From a virus, in IMG/VR virus record IMGVR_UViG_3300006751_000037, positions 1 through 38,419 of that record: a stretch of 38,419 nt of DNA; one strand, 5' to 3'. The notes beneath the pieces were generated by a model that was given only the letters and a program-made list of their open reading frames with translations, had not been told where the DNA came from and made no database searches. This document shows, in pieces, positions 17,301 through 25,413 of the stretch. Each line of letters opens with the position of its first letter. The stretch's first letter is position 1. The position numbers and the translations under genes were made by a program.

Positions 17301-18437
17301 TCTACTACAGTTAGATTAAAGAAGAATACTTTTGCATTTACATGTAATTTAGATAATAATGCTTCTACTCATACATATCCACGTGAAATAGATCCAATAC
17401 GAGATCCTAATGATGGTGCTATTAATAATGGTACTTTAACTGTTACTAGTGGTACATCATATGATCCAGAAACAGGTATTATGACTGTTGTTTGTACAGG
17501 TAGTCATGGATTATCAAATGGTAATACTGTTCAGTTTAAACCACATTCATTAACTTTCAGTTGTGGTTATAATAATGCAACTGGTCAAGATGCAATAAAG
17601 ACATATCCTCGTGAATATGGTGGAGGTAATCCTGGTGGTGGATCAGATCCAGCATATCAGGGATGGTTATCAGTAACAGTTACTAATAGTACAACATTTA
17701 CTGTTCAGGTATTACCTGCTCAACCATCTACTAATACAAATGCACATACATTTGTTTCTGCAGAAGCTAATGGTATTCGTAAATCTGGTAATAATATATC
17801 AGGAGATTGGAGTAAGAATTTAATAGTTAGAGCTAAAACATCTACTACAATTAGCGTTCGTGTAACTAATTCTGATGATGTTGATACTGCTTCTTCTGCT
17901 GAATATGTTAGAGATATTGGAAGAGGAACTTATGGTTGGTTTAGAGGTTATTATATAAATGATCCAGCACAGAAAAAGATTTCTGTTCTAGGATTCCTTG
18001 AGAATAAAGGATATGACAGGACTAAGAATTTAACAGATAATGGATATACTTTCTATTCTTTAGCGTCTACTAGTGATGAAATCATGTTAATGGCTAATGA
18101 ACCATTCCTGAGAGAAGAAAATGTCAGCCCAGTTGGAACTCCAGTTGCTGGTGTAGGTACTGATTTTACAATGGATGGACTTTCTTCCATTAAAGTGGAT
18201 CAACAAGTTAGAAGTCCTGTTTCCAATACAGGAACAGTGATTGCAACAATATTTGTTCCTGCTTCTGGTGCGGAGTTTGATTTATCTCCATATTTTGATT
18301 ATAATAAAGAATATCTTTCATTCCCATTAACGGATAAAGTTGAAACTTTATATCTTTTGGCATCATCTCAGACTAATTATAATGCAGGAGATGCTGCAAC
18401 GGAGATCTCTGCAAGTTTAACTTGGGAGGAACAGTGA
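14349..18437 (+). CDS. giant tail/baseplate structural protein, 1362 aa (paralogue A)
   Basis: This resembles a large virion protein of marine T4-like phages. It shares with the next gene these blocks: SEVALSLLGIPRSEVALGIF (about 55-74), FFRYQPGRVSAATFGV (about 138-153), MYKIEFSWYGAVGALFLAYV with GEARWVRVHHL (about 637-670), YGASYYIDGGDRGT (about 725-738) and GLKCRDFIASSTGQLVRN. It also contains about three copies of a beta unit of form 'Y...TG..Ti...G.H....G......l.ftC......TYPR' at about 313-395, 950-1020 and 1031-1125. The motifs imply a multidomain baseplate wedge or short-fibre protein; which T4 wedge gene it replaces cannot be told by eye. Confidence 0.65.
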   Translation: MPDNTNVNNNAAVTVVGRTAPVPPGQQVSAKSIPVVVASDQSTIPVAEQNKVQSEVALSLLGIPRSEVALGIFADVNTYDVNPTEWAATPEQFKTVANDGAYAGVAATMGHGLTHVPAESGALLEAPADDSALLTSKRFFRYQPGRVSAATFGVKTTTIDSAGKASDGIGNPAIRKYGIFDKYDGYYWETRNNGKGDNFCVVRRTQSIPQFNPLGFPNVQTEDYGVTNPPDPLAPRASESDPTDVPTNPVAIPAGYKNREFGDLVILRDNLIMTHAGCYDPTVLQPESKEDISAVTTTTGNSILTLPNVAKQITDASYNIDTGLMTITTDGAHDFNKGKFLTLTGITMSCTVTGSVVNKTYPNRADERFNGFNVVKVNSTTQFVINCGISTVPTTYVSGGWAVGLSTAQYVRYTKGLNADPISGLSDTKIYKLHNVTVNTSTGVTTARLINISSSGEQAVTGLTAGTEYTNHSLITPVPFVQPLTNNMATIVGRGTTVNSQHTRYTSIETNDANADSAGTGMFPYVYESSTGSKEGYIDTRASTSSELSTLQQEINNVNDAYHNWVNQNVDIDYWNVYEYRIPRSRFSGDRLDYLTDTLLYSDSVATNKPGAKVLDSATSAVLTDSSIWDLAFDKVTMYKIEFSWYGAVGALFLAYVPVSNGEARWVRVHHLRCSNQLKMASLGNATLPITYMIYGGGGANSLGYANNLRLVSQYGSGAEYIIKYGASYYIDGGDRGTVKLFSHANDTSSEVFGSKRTFVVGTGATHVGLTTAIDANEPYIYAGSNSGLSTSYYVGAKVVTGQVLDQNIEITHVGIASDRLYLNAPLSSALSGGQVITIIPQRPVSLVGLKCRDFIASSTGQLVRNRTQVYPTRLSTGSTSGVAKLDLIKSPVFQTDAAVTNSNGPMLRSKVSIGKRGKPTRVDVPLTTYGGAHTYVGGNVNDIVTTDNGSTTFDVLATGTAYDSTTGLLTIGINGGTSAFTVDSTTVRLKKNTFAFTCNLDNNASTHTYPREIDPIRDPNDGAINNGTLTVTSGTSYDPETGIMTVVCTGSHGLSNGNTVQFKPHSLTFSCGYNNATGQDAIKTYPREYGGGNPGGGSDPAYQGWLSVTVTNSTTFTVQVLPAQPSTNTNAHTFVSAEANGIRKSGNNISGDWSKNLIVRAKTSTTISVRVTNSDDVDTASSAEYVRDIGRGTYGWFRGYYINDPAQKKISVLGFLENKGYDRTKNLTDNGYTFYSLASTSDEIMLMANEPFLREENVSPVGTPVAGVGTDFTMDGLSSIKVDQQVRSPVSNTGTVIATIFVPASGAEFDLSPYFDYNKEYLSFPLTDKVETLYLLASSQTNYNAGDAATEISASLTWEEQ

Positions 18438-18440
18438 TCT

Positions 18441-21400
18441 ATGACCAATGGAGGAAAGGATGTTAAGATTGGTCATGATAAACGGCCAATCTCTATTATT
18501 CCTGATAACAAGGAGCCTCTCTATAGTTTTGCAACAGGACAGAAATTACTTGATGAATATGGTAATGAATTACTTGTAGAGACTGATACTTATAATCTTA
18601 AAGATCAAGGATCTGATAGATCAACACCTATTGTTTTCCCATCAGAAGTAGATACTTATAATAGAATTGAATATGAGACAATTCTTAGTAATCAAACTAT
18701 AACTGTAAATTCCTTAGTTGGGAATCCAAATTTAATTTCTTTTGCTGTTCCTGGTAATGCTTCTGGCATTGTTACTACAGGAGATAAACTTAGTGGAGTT
18801 GGTATTCCTGATGGAACTATTTTCACTGGTGGAAGAGTTGGTGCAGGAGCATTTCGTGTATCAAATAATCTTGTAGGAATAGGTACAAGAGCTATAGATG
18901 TACTACGAAGATCTAATGCTGCTAAAAAGTCTGATCCTATTTGGAAGATACAAGAACAGTTTGCAGAATCTAGTGAAGTAAGTAGCACTTTACTTGGTGT
19001 CAATAGAGCAGAATTACAACTTAGTTTATTTTCTGATGTTTCTTCTTATGGTTTAGATATTGATGAGTTTGAATTTTCTAATTATAATACTGGTACTAGT
19101 CTTGGTTCTTGGAATCAAAGAGTAAACGAGGTATATGGGAAAAGATATTCTGGAAAACTTATTGAAGCAACTCAAGAATCTGCTATTAAGTTAGGAGGAT
19201 TTCGTGTTCCATATTCATTCCCATTTCCACCAGCAACTGCTGAATTGGGATGGTATAATGAGACTTTTTACAATCAATATATTAATTTTATAAATTTGGG
19301 TATTGATTTGTATAATTATTATGCTGGTAGTGCTGGTAATGCTTATCCTGCAGAATGGAAATCTCAATTTTTATCTCCTTCTGCGGCATATGTGGATAGT
19401 GGTGGTACGGTTAAGTATCCTGCAGGTACTGAAAGTTCTTTTGCTGCGATTGATATTTGGACCGAGACATGGAGATCAATATTAAAGCAAGAACTTAGAG
19501 ATCCAGTAACTAATCAAGTATTTCTTTTTGCAGATATCTTAGCATTATCAAACGATTTTGCAACTAAGTATCCTACTGCTACTGATATTAGACCTGGATA
19601 TAGTGATACTAATTCTTCATATTCTACTCTTCTTTCTAGAAGGGTTTTTAGATATCAACCAGGAAGAATAAGTGGATTTACCTTTGGTGTAAGATCATCT
19701 GTAGAATCAAATCAAGGATATAATATTGAATGGGGAATTGGTAATCCAACAGATCATTATCTATTTAAAATTAAGCAGGGAAACTTATACATTGTTAGGA
19801 GAAGTACCATTCCATTAAATGCTACTGCATTAGAAAGAAGTGGTCTTTCATTAATTGATCAAACATATGAAGGAACTGGTGATGGATTGGATAAACATCC
19901 AATTACTGGTGAACCGATGAAATATTATACAATTGAAGTTCCGCAGGATAATTTTAATGGTGATCCATTAAATGGTAATGGATTATCTGGGTATAATGTT
20001 AATCCTAAGAATGTTACCATGTGGAAAATTGAATTTGGTTGGTATGGTGCTATTGGGTGTAGATTCTATGGATATATTCCTGTTAGTGCTGGAGAAGCTA
20101 GATGGGTTGTTATACATACATTTATTATTGAAAACTCACTTAATCAACCATGTTTACAGGATTCTTATTTTAGATTGAGATATGTATTACATACTTATAA
20201 TACTGCTGATTTAAGAGAACCTCAATATGTTTATAAGTATGGATCTTCATATTATATTGATGGTGGTGATGAGGGAACACAAAGTATTAATTCATCAGCC
20301 AGTGGTAATAAAGTAATTAATACAACAAATGAAGAAACTTTATTAGGTATTACTTGTAAAGATCTTATGGTGAATAGTGTTGGTCAAGAGATAAAAAACA
20401 AGAAAACGCTTTTTCCAATATCAGCAACATTTACTTCAGATTCTTTATCAGAGATAAGAGTTCAAAGATGTAAGGCATGTCCTGGATTTGGTCATGTATA
20501 TACACCAGGATTGAAGACTGGGATTAATGGTAGATATATTAAAGTTGCTTTTATTGATGCTAATACGATAGTTGGTATAGACCCTACAACTGGATCTGGC
20601 ATTTCATTCCTTCCAGATGATGCTGGTGCAAAATTAATAGCACCTACACTTTGGAATACTTATCTAGTTAATCTTAGTGGGTCTGATGGTAGTGGTGGAT
20701 TTACACAGGCAAGAACAGCTGGATGGTCTGGTACTAGTGGTGGTAATTTGACTTTTAGAGATATTGCAGATGGATCTCTTTATTTGGATTCAACTAGTGG
20801 AAGTGCTGTTACTATATTATCAGATCCCAATGGAACTCAAGTATACCCACATCAGGTTAGATTAAGTAATTGGAATGATGCTACGGTTTCATCTACTGTG
20901 GAATTAACTGGATCAGAAATAACAATTCAATTTCTTAATCCAGATCCTAGAGATTCTTACAGCCACTATGCAGATTTTACTATTGGAGTTACGAATATAC
21001 AACCAGATATTGATCCAGGAACACCAACAGTTTTAGATGGGTGGAATATTGCGGGTATAAGCACTACTATTCTTCCAAATTCGAATATGCTTTATGATTA
21101 TCATTCCCATAGATATTCAAGTATTAATCAGGATGGAGTAGAAACAGGTGAAACTCATGGTGGTCAAAATCCAAATCCAAATATGGAAATAGATTTTAGG
21201 ATTCCTACTGTTGGTGGTATAGAAGGTGGATATTGTTCTAATGTTACTATAAAAGTTAATGATCCTCAATCAGTAACAGATTTAGAACAAGTAACTACAA
21301 ATCCATTAATTCCATCTCAAACAGGATTTTATCTTGTTAAAAATGGATCTTTTCCTGTTGGAATTTTATTTTCAACTGGAGAAGTTGTTATAGAAAATAA

Positions 21401-22043
21401 TGGGGTTCTTATTACCACACTTACATATCTTACGGAACCAAAATTTTGGGATGATGGTGGTACATATAAATCATTTATTGAGATAAGTGGTGATATTAGT
21501 GCATTTACTGCTGGTAATGTAACTAGTGGAATAGAGATAAAGATACGTCCTGTTAATTTAAAATCTAGTTCTAGAAATGTTACTAAGTTGTATAATTATA
21601 ATCCATATCCTCTTTATTTTGTTGCAAAGTTAGGAGATAATGCGGCAATTCATAATATTTCTATAAAGGAGAAAATAGGAGATTATACTCGAACTATTTC
21701 GCCAATATTTGCCTTGAGTACTAATGCCCAACTTACTAATGCTAGTAGTTTGGCAGAGTCTGATGGTTCTCCACCTACTAATTTTGTTGAGATTGATAGA
21801 TTGTCATCTGCTATAGTAGATAATCAAAATACACAGAGATTAAGAACATCCGAATTAAAGGATGTTTTCTATGTCGGTGAGAATGAAACTAAGAAAGTTG
21901 ATATGACTAAAGTATTTGGACCAAGTAAAACTGTTATAATGCCAACTAATAATAATATTGAAGCAACGTTTTTTACTGCTAAGAAAATAAAAGGAAGTGG
22001 TAATGGTAATATTCAAATGGGTCTTAATTACGGTGAGCAATAA
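18441..22043 (+). CDS. giant tail/baseplate structural protein, 1200 aa (paralogue B)
   Basis: This is a tandem paralogue of the preceding gene, with the same blocks in the same order: SEVSSTLLGVNRAELQLSLF, RVFRYQPGRISGFTFGV, MWKIEFGWYGAIGCRFYGYI with GEARWVVIHTF, YGSSYYIDGGDEGT and GITCKDLMVNSVGQEIKN. Unique parts are an N-terminal insert with a 'GDKLSGVGIPDGTIF' beta repeat (about 90-150), a Tyr-rich region (about 280-330) and a beta-rich C-terminal third ending GNIQMGLNYGEQ. The last base of its stop is the first of the next ATG (TAATG). A baseplate or fibre-base role is inferred from the family and neighbours. Confidence 0.65.
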   Translation: MTNGGKDVKIGHDKRPISIIPDNKEPLYSFATGQKLLDEYGNELLVETDTYNLKDQGSDRSTPIVFPSEVDTYNRIEYETILSNQTITVNSLVGNPNLISFAVPGNASGIVTTGDKLSGVGIPDGTIFTGGRVGAGAFRVSNNLVGIGTRAIDVLRRSNAAKKSDPIWKIQEQFAESSEVSSTLLGVNRAELQLSLFSDVSSYGLDIDEFEFSNYNTGTSLGSWNQRVNEVYGKRYSGKLIEATQESAIKLGGFRVPYSFPFPPATAELGWYNETFYNQYINFINLGIDLYNYYAGSAGNAYPAEWKSQFLSPSAAYVDSGGTVKYPAGTESSFAAIDIWTETWRSILKQELRDPVTNQVFLFADILALSNDFATKYPTATDIRPGYSDTNSSYSTLLSRRVFRYQPGRISGFTFGVRSSVESNQGYNIEWGIGNPTDHYLFKIKQGNLYIVRRSTIPLNATALERSGLSLIDQTYEGTGDGLDKHPITGEPMKYYTIEVPQDNFNGDPLNGNGLSGYNVNPKNVTMWKIEFGWYGAIGCRFYGYIPVSAGEARWVVIHTFIIENSLNQPCLQDSYFRLRYVLHTYNTADLREPQYVYKYGSSYYIDGGDEGTQSINSSASGNKVINTTNEETLLGITCKDLMVNSVGQEIKNKKTLFPISATFTSDSLSEIRVQRCKACPGFGHVYTPGLKTGINGRYIKVAFIDANTIVGIDPTTGSGISFLPDDAGAKLIAPTLWNTYLVNLSGSDGSGGFTQARTAGWSGTSGGNLTFRDIADGSLYLDSTSGSAVTILSDPNGTQVYPHQVRLSNWNDATVSSTVELTGSEITIQFLNPDPRDSYSHYADFTIGVTNIQPDIDPGTPTVLDGWNIAGISTTILPNSNMLYDYHSHRYSSINQDGVETGETHGGQNPNPNMEIDFRIPTVGGIEGGYCSNVTIKVNDPQSVTDLEQVTTNPLIPSQTGFYLVKNGSFPVGILFSTGEVVIENNGVLITTLTYLTEPKFWDDGGTYKSFIEISGDISAFTAGNVTSGIEIKIRPVNLKSSSRNVTKLYNYNPYPLYFVAKLGDNAAIHNISIKEKIGDYTRTISPIFALSTNAQLTNASSLAESDGSPPTNFVEIDRLSSAIVDNQNTQRLRTSELKDVFYVGENETKKVDMTKVFGPSKTVIMPTNNNIEATFFTAKKIKGSGNGNIQMGLNYGEQ

Positions 22044-24475
22044 TGGCATTAACTAACCCAAAAATATTTGGTCTAGAAGTAGATAGAAATCTAGCAGATG
22101 TAAAGAATACTAATACCGCATTAAGGTCATTAGATTTAGATATTAAAGATTTAGATGTTATTCGTGGTAGCCTTTCTGAGGGTATGTCGGAAAATGATTG
22201 GTTGAGTTTCTCTGGATTGAATATACCAATTTATAAAGAACTTGCTAGATATCTGGAAGACAGTGGTGCATCAAGTAGTTATTTGGATAAAAGAGCTGGA
22301 ACTAACATAATATTATTTGGAAATATAGATGTTAATGGTGCTCTAAGTGGTAATGCAATACGATATAGGTATGTAAAAGGATTAGGAACTAATAGTAGAA
22401 GTTTTGCAATAGCAGATATATCAACTTCTAGAATTAGTTCTTGGAGTTCTTCAGCTAGTCCTGTTATAGCAAGTTCTCCTATTTCATATGGAGCACAGGT
22501 AAAAGTTTCTACTGGTGGAAAATTGCAATTTGGTACTCAATCTGGTGCAAGTGGAAATAGATTGCAGACTACATTGACACCAGAGTTAAAAGAATTTGAT
22601 TCGGAGTTTCCTACACATAAGATTCAAACAAATATAGGTGGATCAACAGTAAATGTTTATGCAATGAAAGGAATACCAGTTGTTTGGAGTGTATTCTTTA
22701 GAAATGTAAATGCTGACATCTATCTATCTTCACTTACACAGAGTACTAAAGCAAGTTGGAAAGTTGAGCAAACTAGTGATTTAAGTAGATATACTAATTA
22801 TACGAATCAAGGTGGTACTCATACTTATATTAGATATAGATCTGTTGTATCAAAAGAAAGAAATATTAAATTTTATTATAATCCAGATAAGATAACTTCA
22901 ATTTCTCTTCATTGGGCAAATCTTGCAGAGTTACCTCCTGTTAAATTTAATAATGCAACCACTATAGCTTTTTCTCATAATAAATTAACAGTTTTTCCAG
23001 ATTTTACTGATTTAACTCCTATTGTGAGAACTCTAGAAGTTGGAAATAATCCATTTAGATATTCAGAAATTTCTACAGAGAGAAAGTTGAATAGTGCTAT
23101 TATTAATAAAATTCCTACTACTGTTACTAATCTTTATTTGGGTAGTACTTTTGGTGGATCTTTTGATAGTGATTTAATAGCAGATCGTCTTCCTAATCTT
23201 TCAACTCTTAATCTTAATAATCATTATGGTCCATCGTTTACTGCGGATAATACTACGGCAGTTCTTCCAAATGTGACTAGTAGTATATCAAATTATTATA
23301 TGTATCATAATAATTTTACAACAATAGATGGTAATCCAAGTGGAAGTAATATTAATATAATGCAAGCAACTAATTTATCTCAATTAACACTTCATTATAA
23401 TAGAGGTCTTAGTATAGATCCATTTACTCTTGCAAGTAATGTTCTTGATTATGTCAATATTAGTGTTACTGGTTTAAAATTACCTAATTTGAATAATAAA
23501 TCTATAAGATTAATGTATGCATATCATAGAGGTACTAGTGATACATTATTTGATGGAACTCAATATAAGTTTGATAATTGTAATAATTTAACAACATTAC
23601 ATTTATATAATTCTTGGGGTCTTACTGGACCATTTCCTAAATTTACAAATCCTGCTTTATCGTATTTGGACTTAAGATATTGTAGTATGTCTGGCGGTGA
23701 AATGAATCCAAATGGATCTACTAATACTACATATGTTCTTCCTGAATTTACTTTCCAGAATGCATCAAATCTTAGAGATTTTTATTGGTTTTCTCGTGGG
23801 TCTAATTCATTAGCTTCACCTATCCATCCAAATGCACTTTCGTTTTTACCGAATTTGTATCATGTCTATTGGATTACTTGGTATAGAACACCAGGAGCAT
23901 TACCTAATTTGGGTGGTAATCCTGCTTTACGTTATTGTAGATTCCCATATAATGCCTTTACTGGTAATATGCCAACATTTACTGGTAATCCAAGTATCTA
24001 TTATGTTGAATTGCAATATAATCAACTTAGTGGCAGTATTTCATCTCTTGCAAATTTAACTAATTTATATCAATTGAGATTGTATAATAATAATTTTACT
24101 GGAATTGGAACATTTGAGAATTGTACAAATTTGAGATATTTTTGGTGTCATAATAATCAGATCTCAGGAGAAATACCAGATTATAGTGGATGTCCTAGAT
24201 TATATTATCTTGTGATGTATAATAATCAATTATCAACTTATAAAGTAGGTGCATTTAAAAATATAACGCAAATAAGATATATCAATCTTCAGAACAATAA
24301 TTTAAATCAAACATCTATTAATAATATACTTGCAGATTTATATGATAATTATTTGGCTTCTCCAAGAGGTAGAGTTACTATAGACCTTCGTGGTAATACT
24401 TCTCCTACCAATGGTGGTAGTAATGAATATATACAGATATTAGAAACAAAAGGTTGGGATATTAGGCAGGATTAA
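22043..24475 (+). CDS. leucine-rich-repeat tail protein, probable receptor-binding, 810 aa
   Basis: Residues 1-30 (GLEVDRNLADVKNTNTALRSL at 10-30) match the N-terminus of the minus-strand PA14 protein position by position. Residues about 60-285 are beta-rich (GNIDVNGALSGNAIRYRYV). From about 285 to 780 runs a long array of leucine-rich repeats, for example ITSISLHWANLAELPPVKF, TIAFSHNKLTVFPDF, NLYQLRLYNNNFTGIGTF, NLRYFWCHNNQISGEIPDYS and LYYLVMYNNQLS. Several repeats carry the 'N.ltG.iP' form usual in plant-type repeats. The array ends with a capping segment (TIDLRGNTSPTNGG). LRR solenoids are protein-binding surfaces, so host receptor binding at the tail tip is the likely job; this is inference. 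Confidence 0.8.
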   Translation: MALTNPKIFGLEVDRNLADVKNTNTALRSLDLDIKDLDVIRGSLSEGMSENDWLSFSGLNIPIYKELARYLEDSGASSSYLDKRAGTNIILFGNIDVNGALSGNAIRYRYVKGLGTNSRSFAIADISTSRISSWSSSASPVIASSPISYGAQVKVSTGGKLQFGTQSGASGNRLQTTLTPELKEFDSEFPTHKIQTNIGGSTVNVYAMKGIPVVWSVFFRNVNADIYLSSLTQSTKASWKVEQTSDLSRYTNYTNQGGTHTYIRYRSVVSKERNIKFYYNPDKITSISLHWANLAELPPVKFNNATTIAFSHNKLTVFPDFTDLTPIVRTLEVGNNPFRYSEISTERKLNSAIINKIPTTVTNLYLGSTFGGSFDSDLIADRLPNLSTLNLNNHYGPSFTADNTTAVLPNVTSSISNYYMYHNNFTTIDGNPSGSNINIMQATNLSQLTLHYNRGLSIDPFTLASNVLDYVNISVTGLKLPNLNNKSIRLMYAYHRGTSDTLFDGTQYKFDNCNNLTTLHLYNSWGLTGPFPKFTNPALSYLDLRYCSMSGGEMNPNGSTNTTYVLPEFTFQNASNLRDFYWFSRGSNSLASPIHPNALSFLPNLYHVYWITWYRTPGALPNLGGNPALRYCRFPYNAFTGNMPTFTGNPSIYYVELQYNQLSGSISSLANLTNLYQLRLYNNNFTGIGTFENCTNLRYFWCHNNQISGEIPDYSGCPRLYYLVMYNNQLSTYKVGAFKNITQIRYINLQNNNLNQTSINNILADLYDNYLASPRGRVTIDLRGNTSPTNGGSNEYIQILETKGWDIRQD

Positions 24476-24477
24476 AA

Positions 24478-25413
24478 ATGGCACCAATACCAAATCAGGG
24501 ATACCGACAAGATTTAAGTTTACAAGAAACTCCTGCAGATGATACTGCATTGAATAATATTGGTGGTGCTGGTATAGCAGGTGATCTTAGAATTATACAA
24601 AATAATTTAAGAAATATATCTACTATTGGGTATAGTAGTCTTACTGATGGATTCTTTAGTTTTGGTTCAGATTATACTTTTACTAATGATGATCCACTTA
24701 CTGTTAGTCAGACAATAACATTTAGTGGTGAAGGAATTATTGGAGTGTCATCTACTTATTATGTTTGTAATTCTAATACAGTAGATAAATTTAAACTTTC
24801 TTTACGACCATCAATACATACATCTGGATTAAGTATAGTAGGATTTGCAGGAACGTCTAATACTAGGTTTAATTTTACTAGAAGTGATAAGGTTATAAGA
24901 GAGAATCTTGTTAATTTTGTTAATCCACCAAATTTAATGGATGATGATTTTAGAATCCTTGGTAATTATGATATTAATGGCGCATTTGATCAAACTTTAA
25001 CTAATGTAGAAACTACTAATTATTTTATTACTAAGAAATATAAAGGTGCAGAAGATACTACTAGTAATAAAGATATTAAAATGGAGGGGCATGTTTATGT
25101 TAAAGATCCATTAGCATTTAATGATAGTGGAACTGATTTATCTGATGCTAAATCTCCTGGAGTATTCATTGGCGATACTCGTGCATTTTCTAGTGATAAT
25201 AATCCTTGGTCAGAAGAAGGAGCAGCTGATGGAACTGGGCATTTGCAGACTGCTAGTAATGAAGTAGCTGTTGGTGAATTGAATTTTGTTAATAGTATAA
25301 CAGTTACAGGAATATCTAAAGTATCTGAATCATTAGGTGGTGTTACTTCTTATAGTCATAAGATGCCAGCAATTATTAATGGGGAAACTTATTATCTTTT
25401 ATTAAAACAATAA
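24478..25413 (+). CDS. tail structural protein with shared N-terminal tag, 311 aa
   Basis: I do not recognise a family. The N-terminus (GYRQDLSLQETPADDTALNNI at 8-28) is a looser version of the tag found in the LRR and PA14 proteins. A later motif, RILGNYDINGAF (159-170), echoes ILFGNIDVNGAL of the LRR protein. The rest is beta-rich and Asn/Thr/Ser-rich, with TITFSGEGIIGVSSTYYVCN and HVYVKDPLAF, ending GETYYLLLKQ. It could be a short fibre or spike. It starts 2 bases after the LRR gene and ends back-to-back with the minus-strand gene, with no base between the two stop codons. Confidence 0.6.
   Translation: MAPIPNQGYRQDLSLQETPADDTALNNIGGAGIAGDLRIIQNNLRNISTIGYSSLTDGFFSFGSDYTFTNDDPLTVSQTITFSGEGIIGVSSTYYVCNSNTVDKFKLSLRPSIHTSGLSIVGFAGTSNTRFNFTRSDKVIRENLVNFVNPPNLMDDDFRILGNYDINGAFDQTLTNVETTNYFITKKYKGAEDTTSNKDIKMEGHVYVKDPLAFNDSGTDLSDAKSPGVFIGDTRAFSSDNNPWSEEGAADGTGHLQTASNEVAVGELNFVNSITVTGISKVSESLGGVTSYSHKMPAIINGETYYLLLKQ

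Noticed and set aside
22895-24400. Diversity-generating retroelement target in the LRR gene
   Set aside because: No reverse transcriptase, template repeat or mutagenesis-homing site is visible anywhere in the window. The variation in repeats looks like ordinary divergence.
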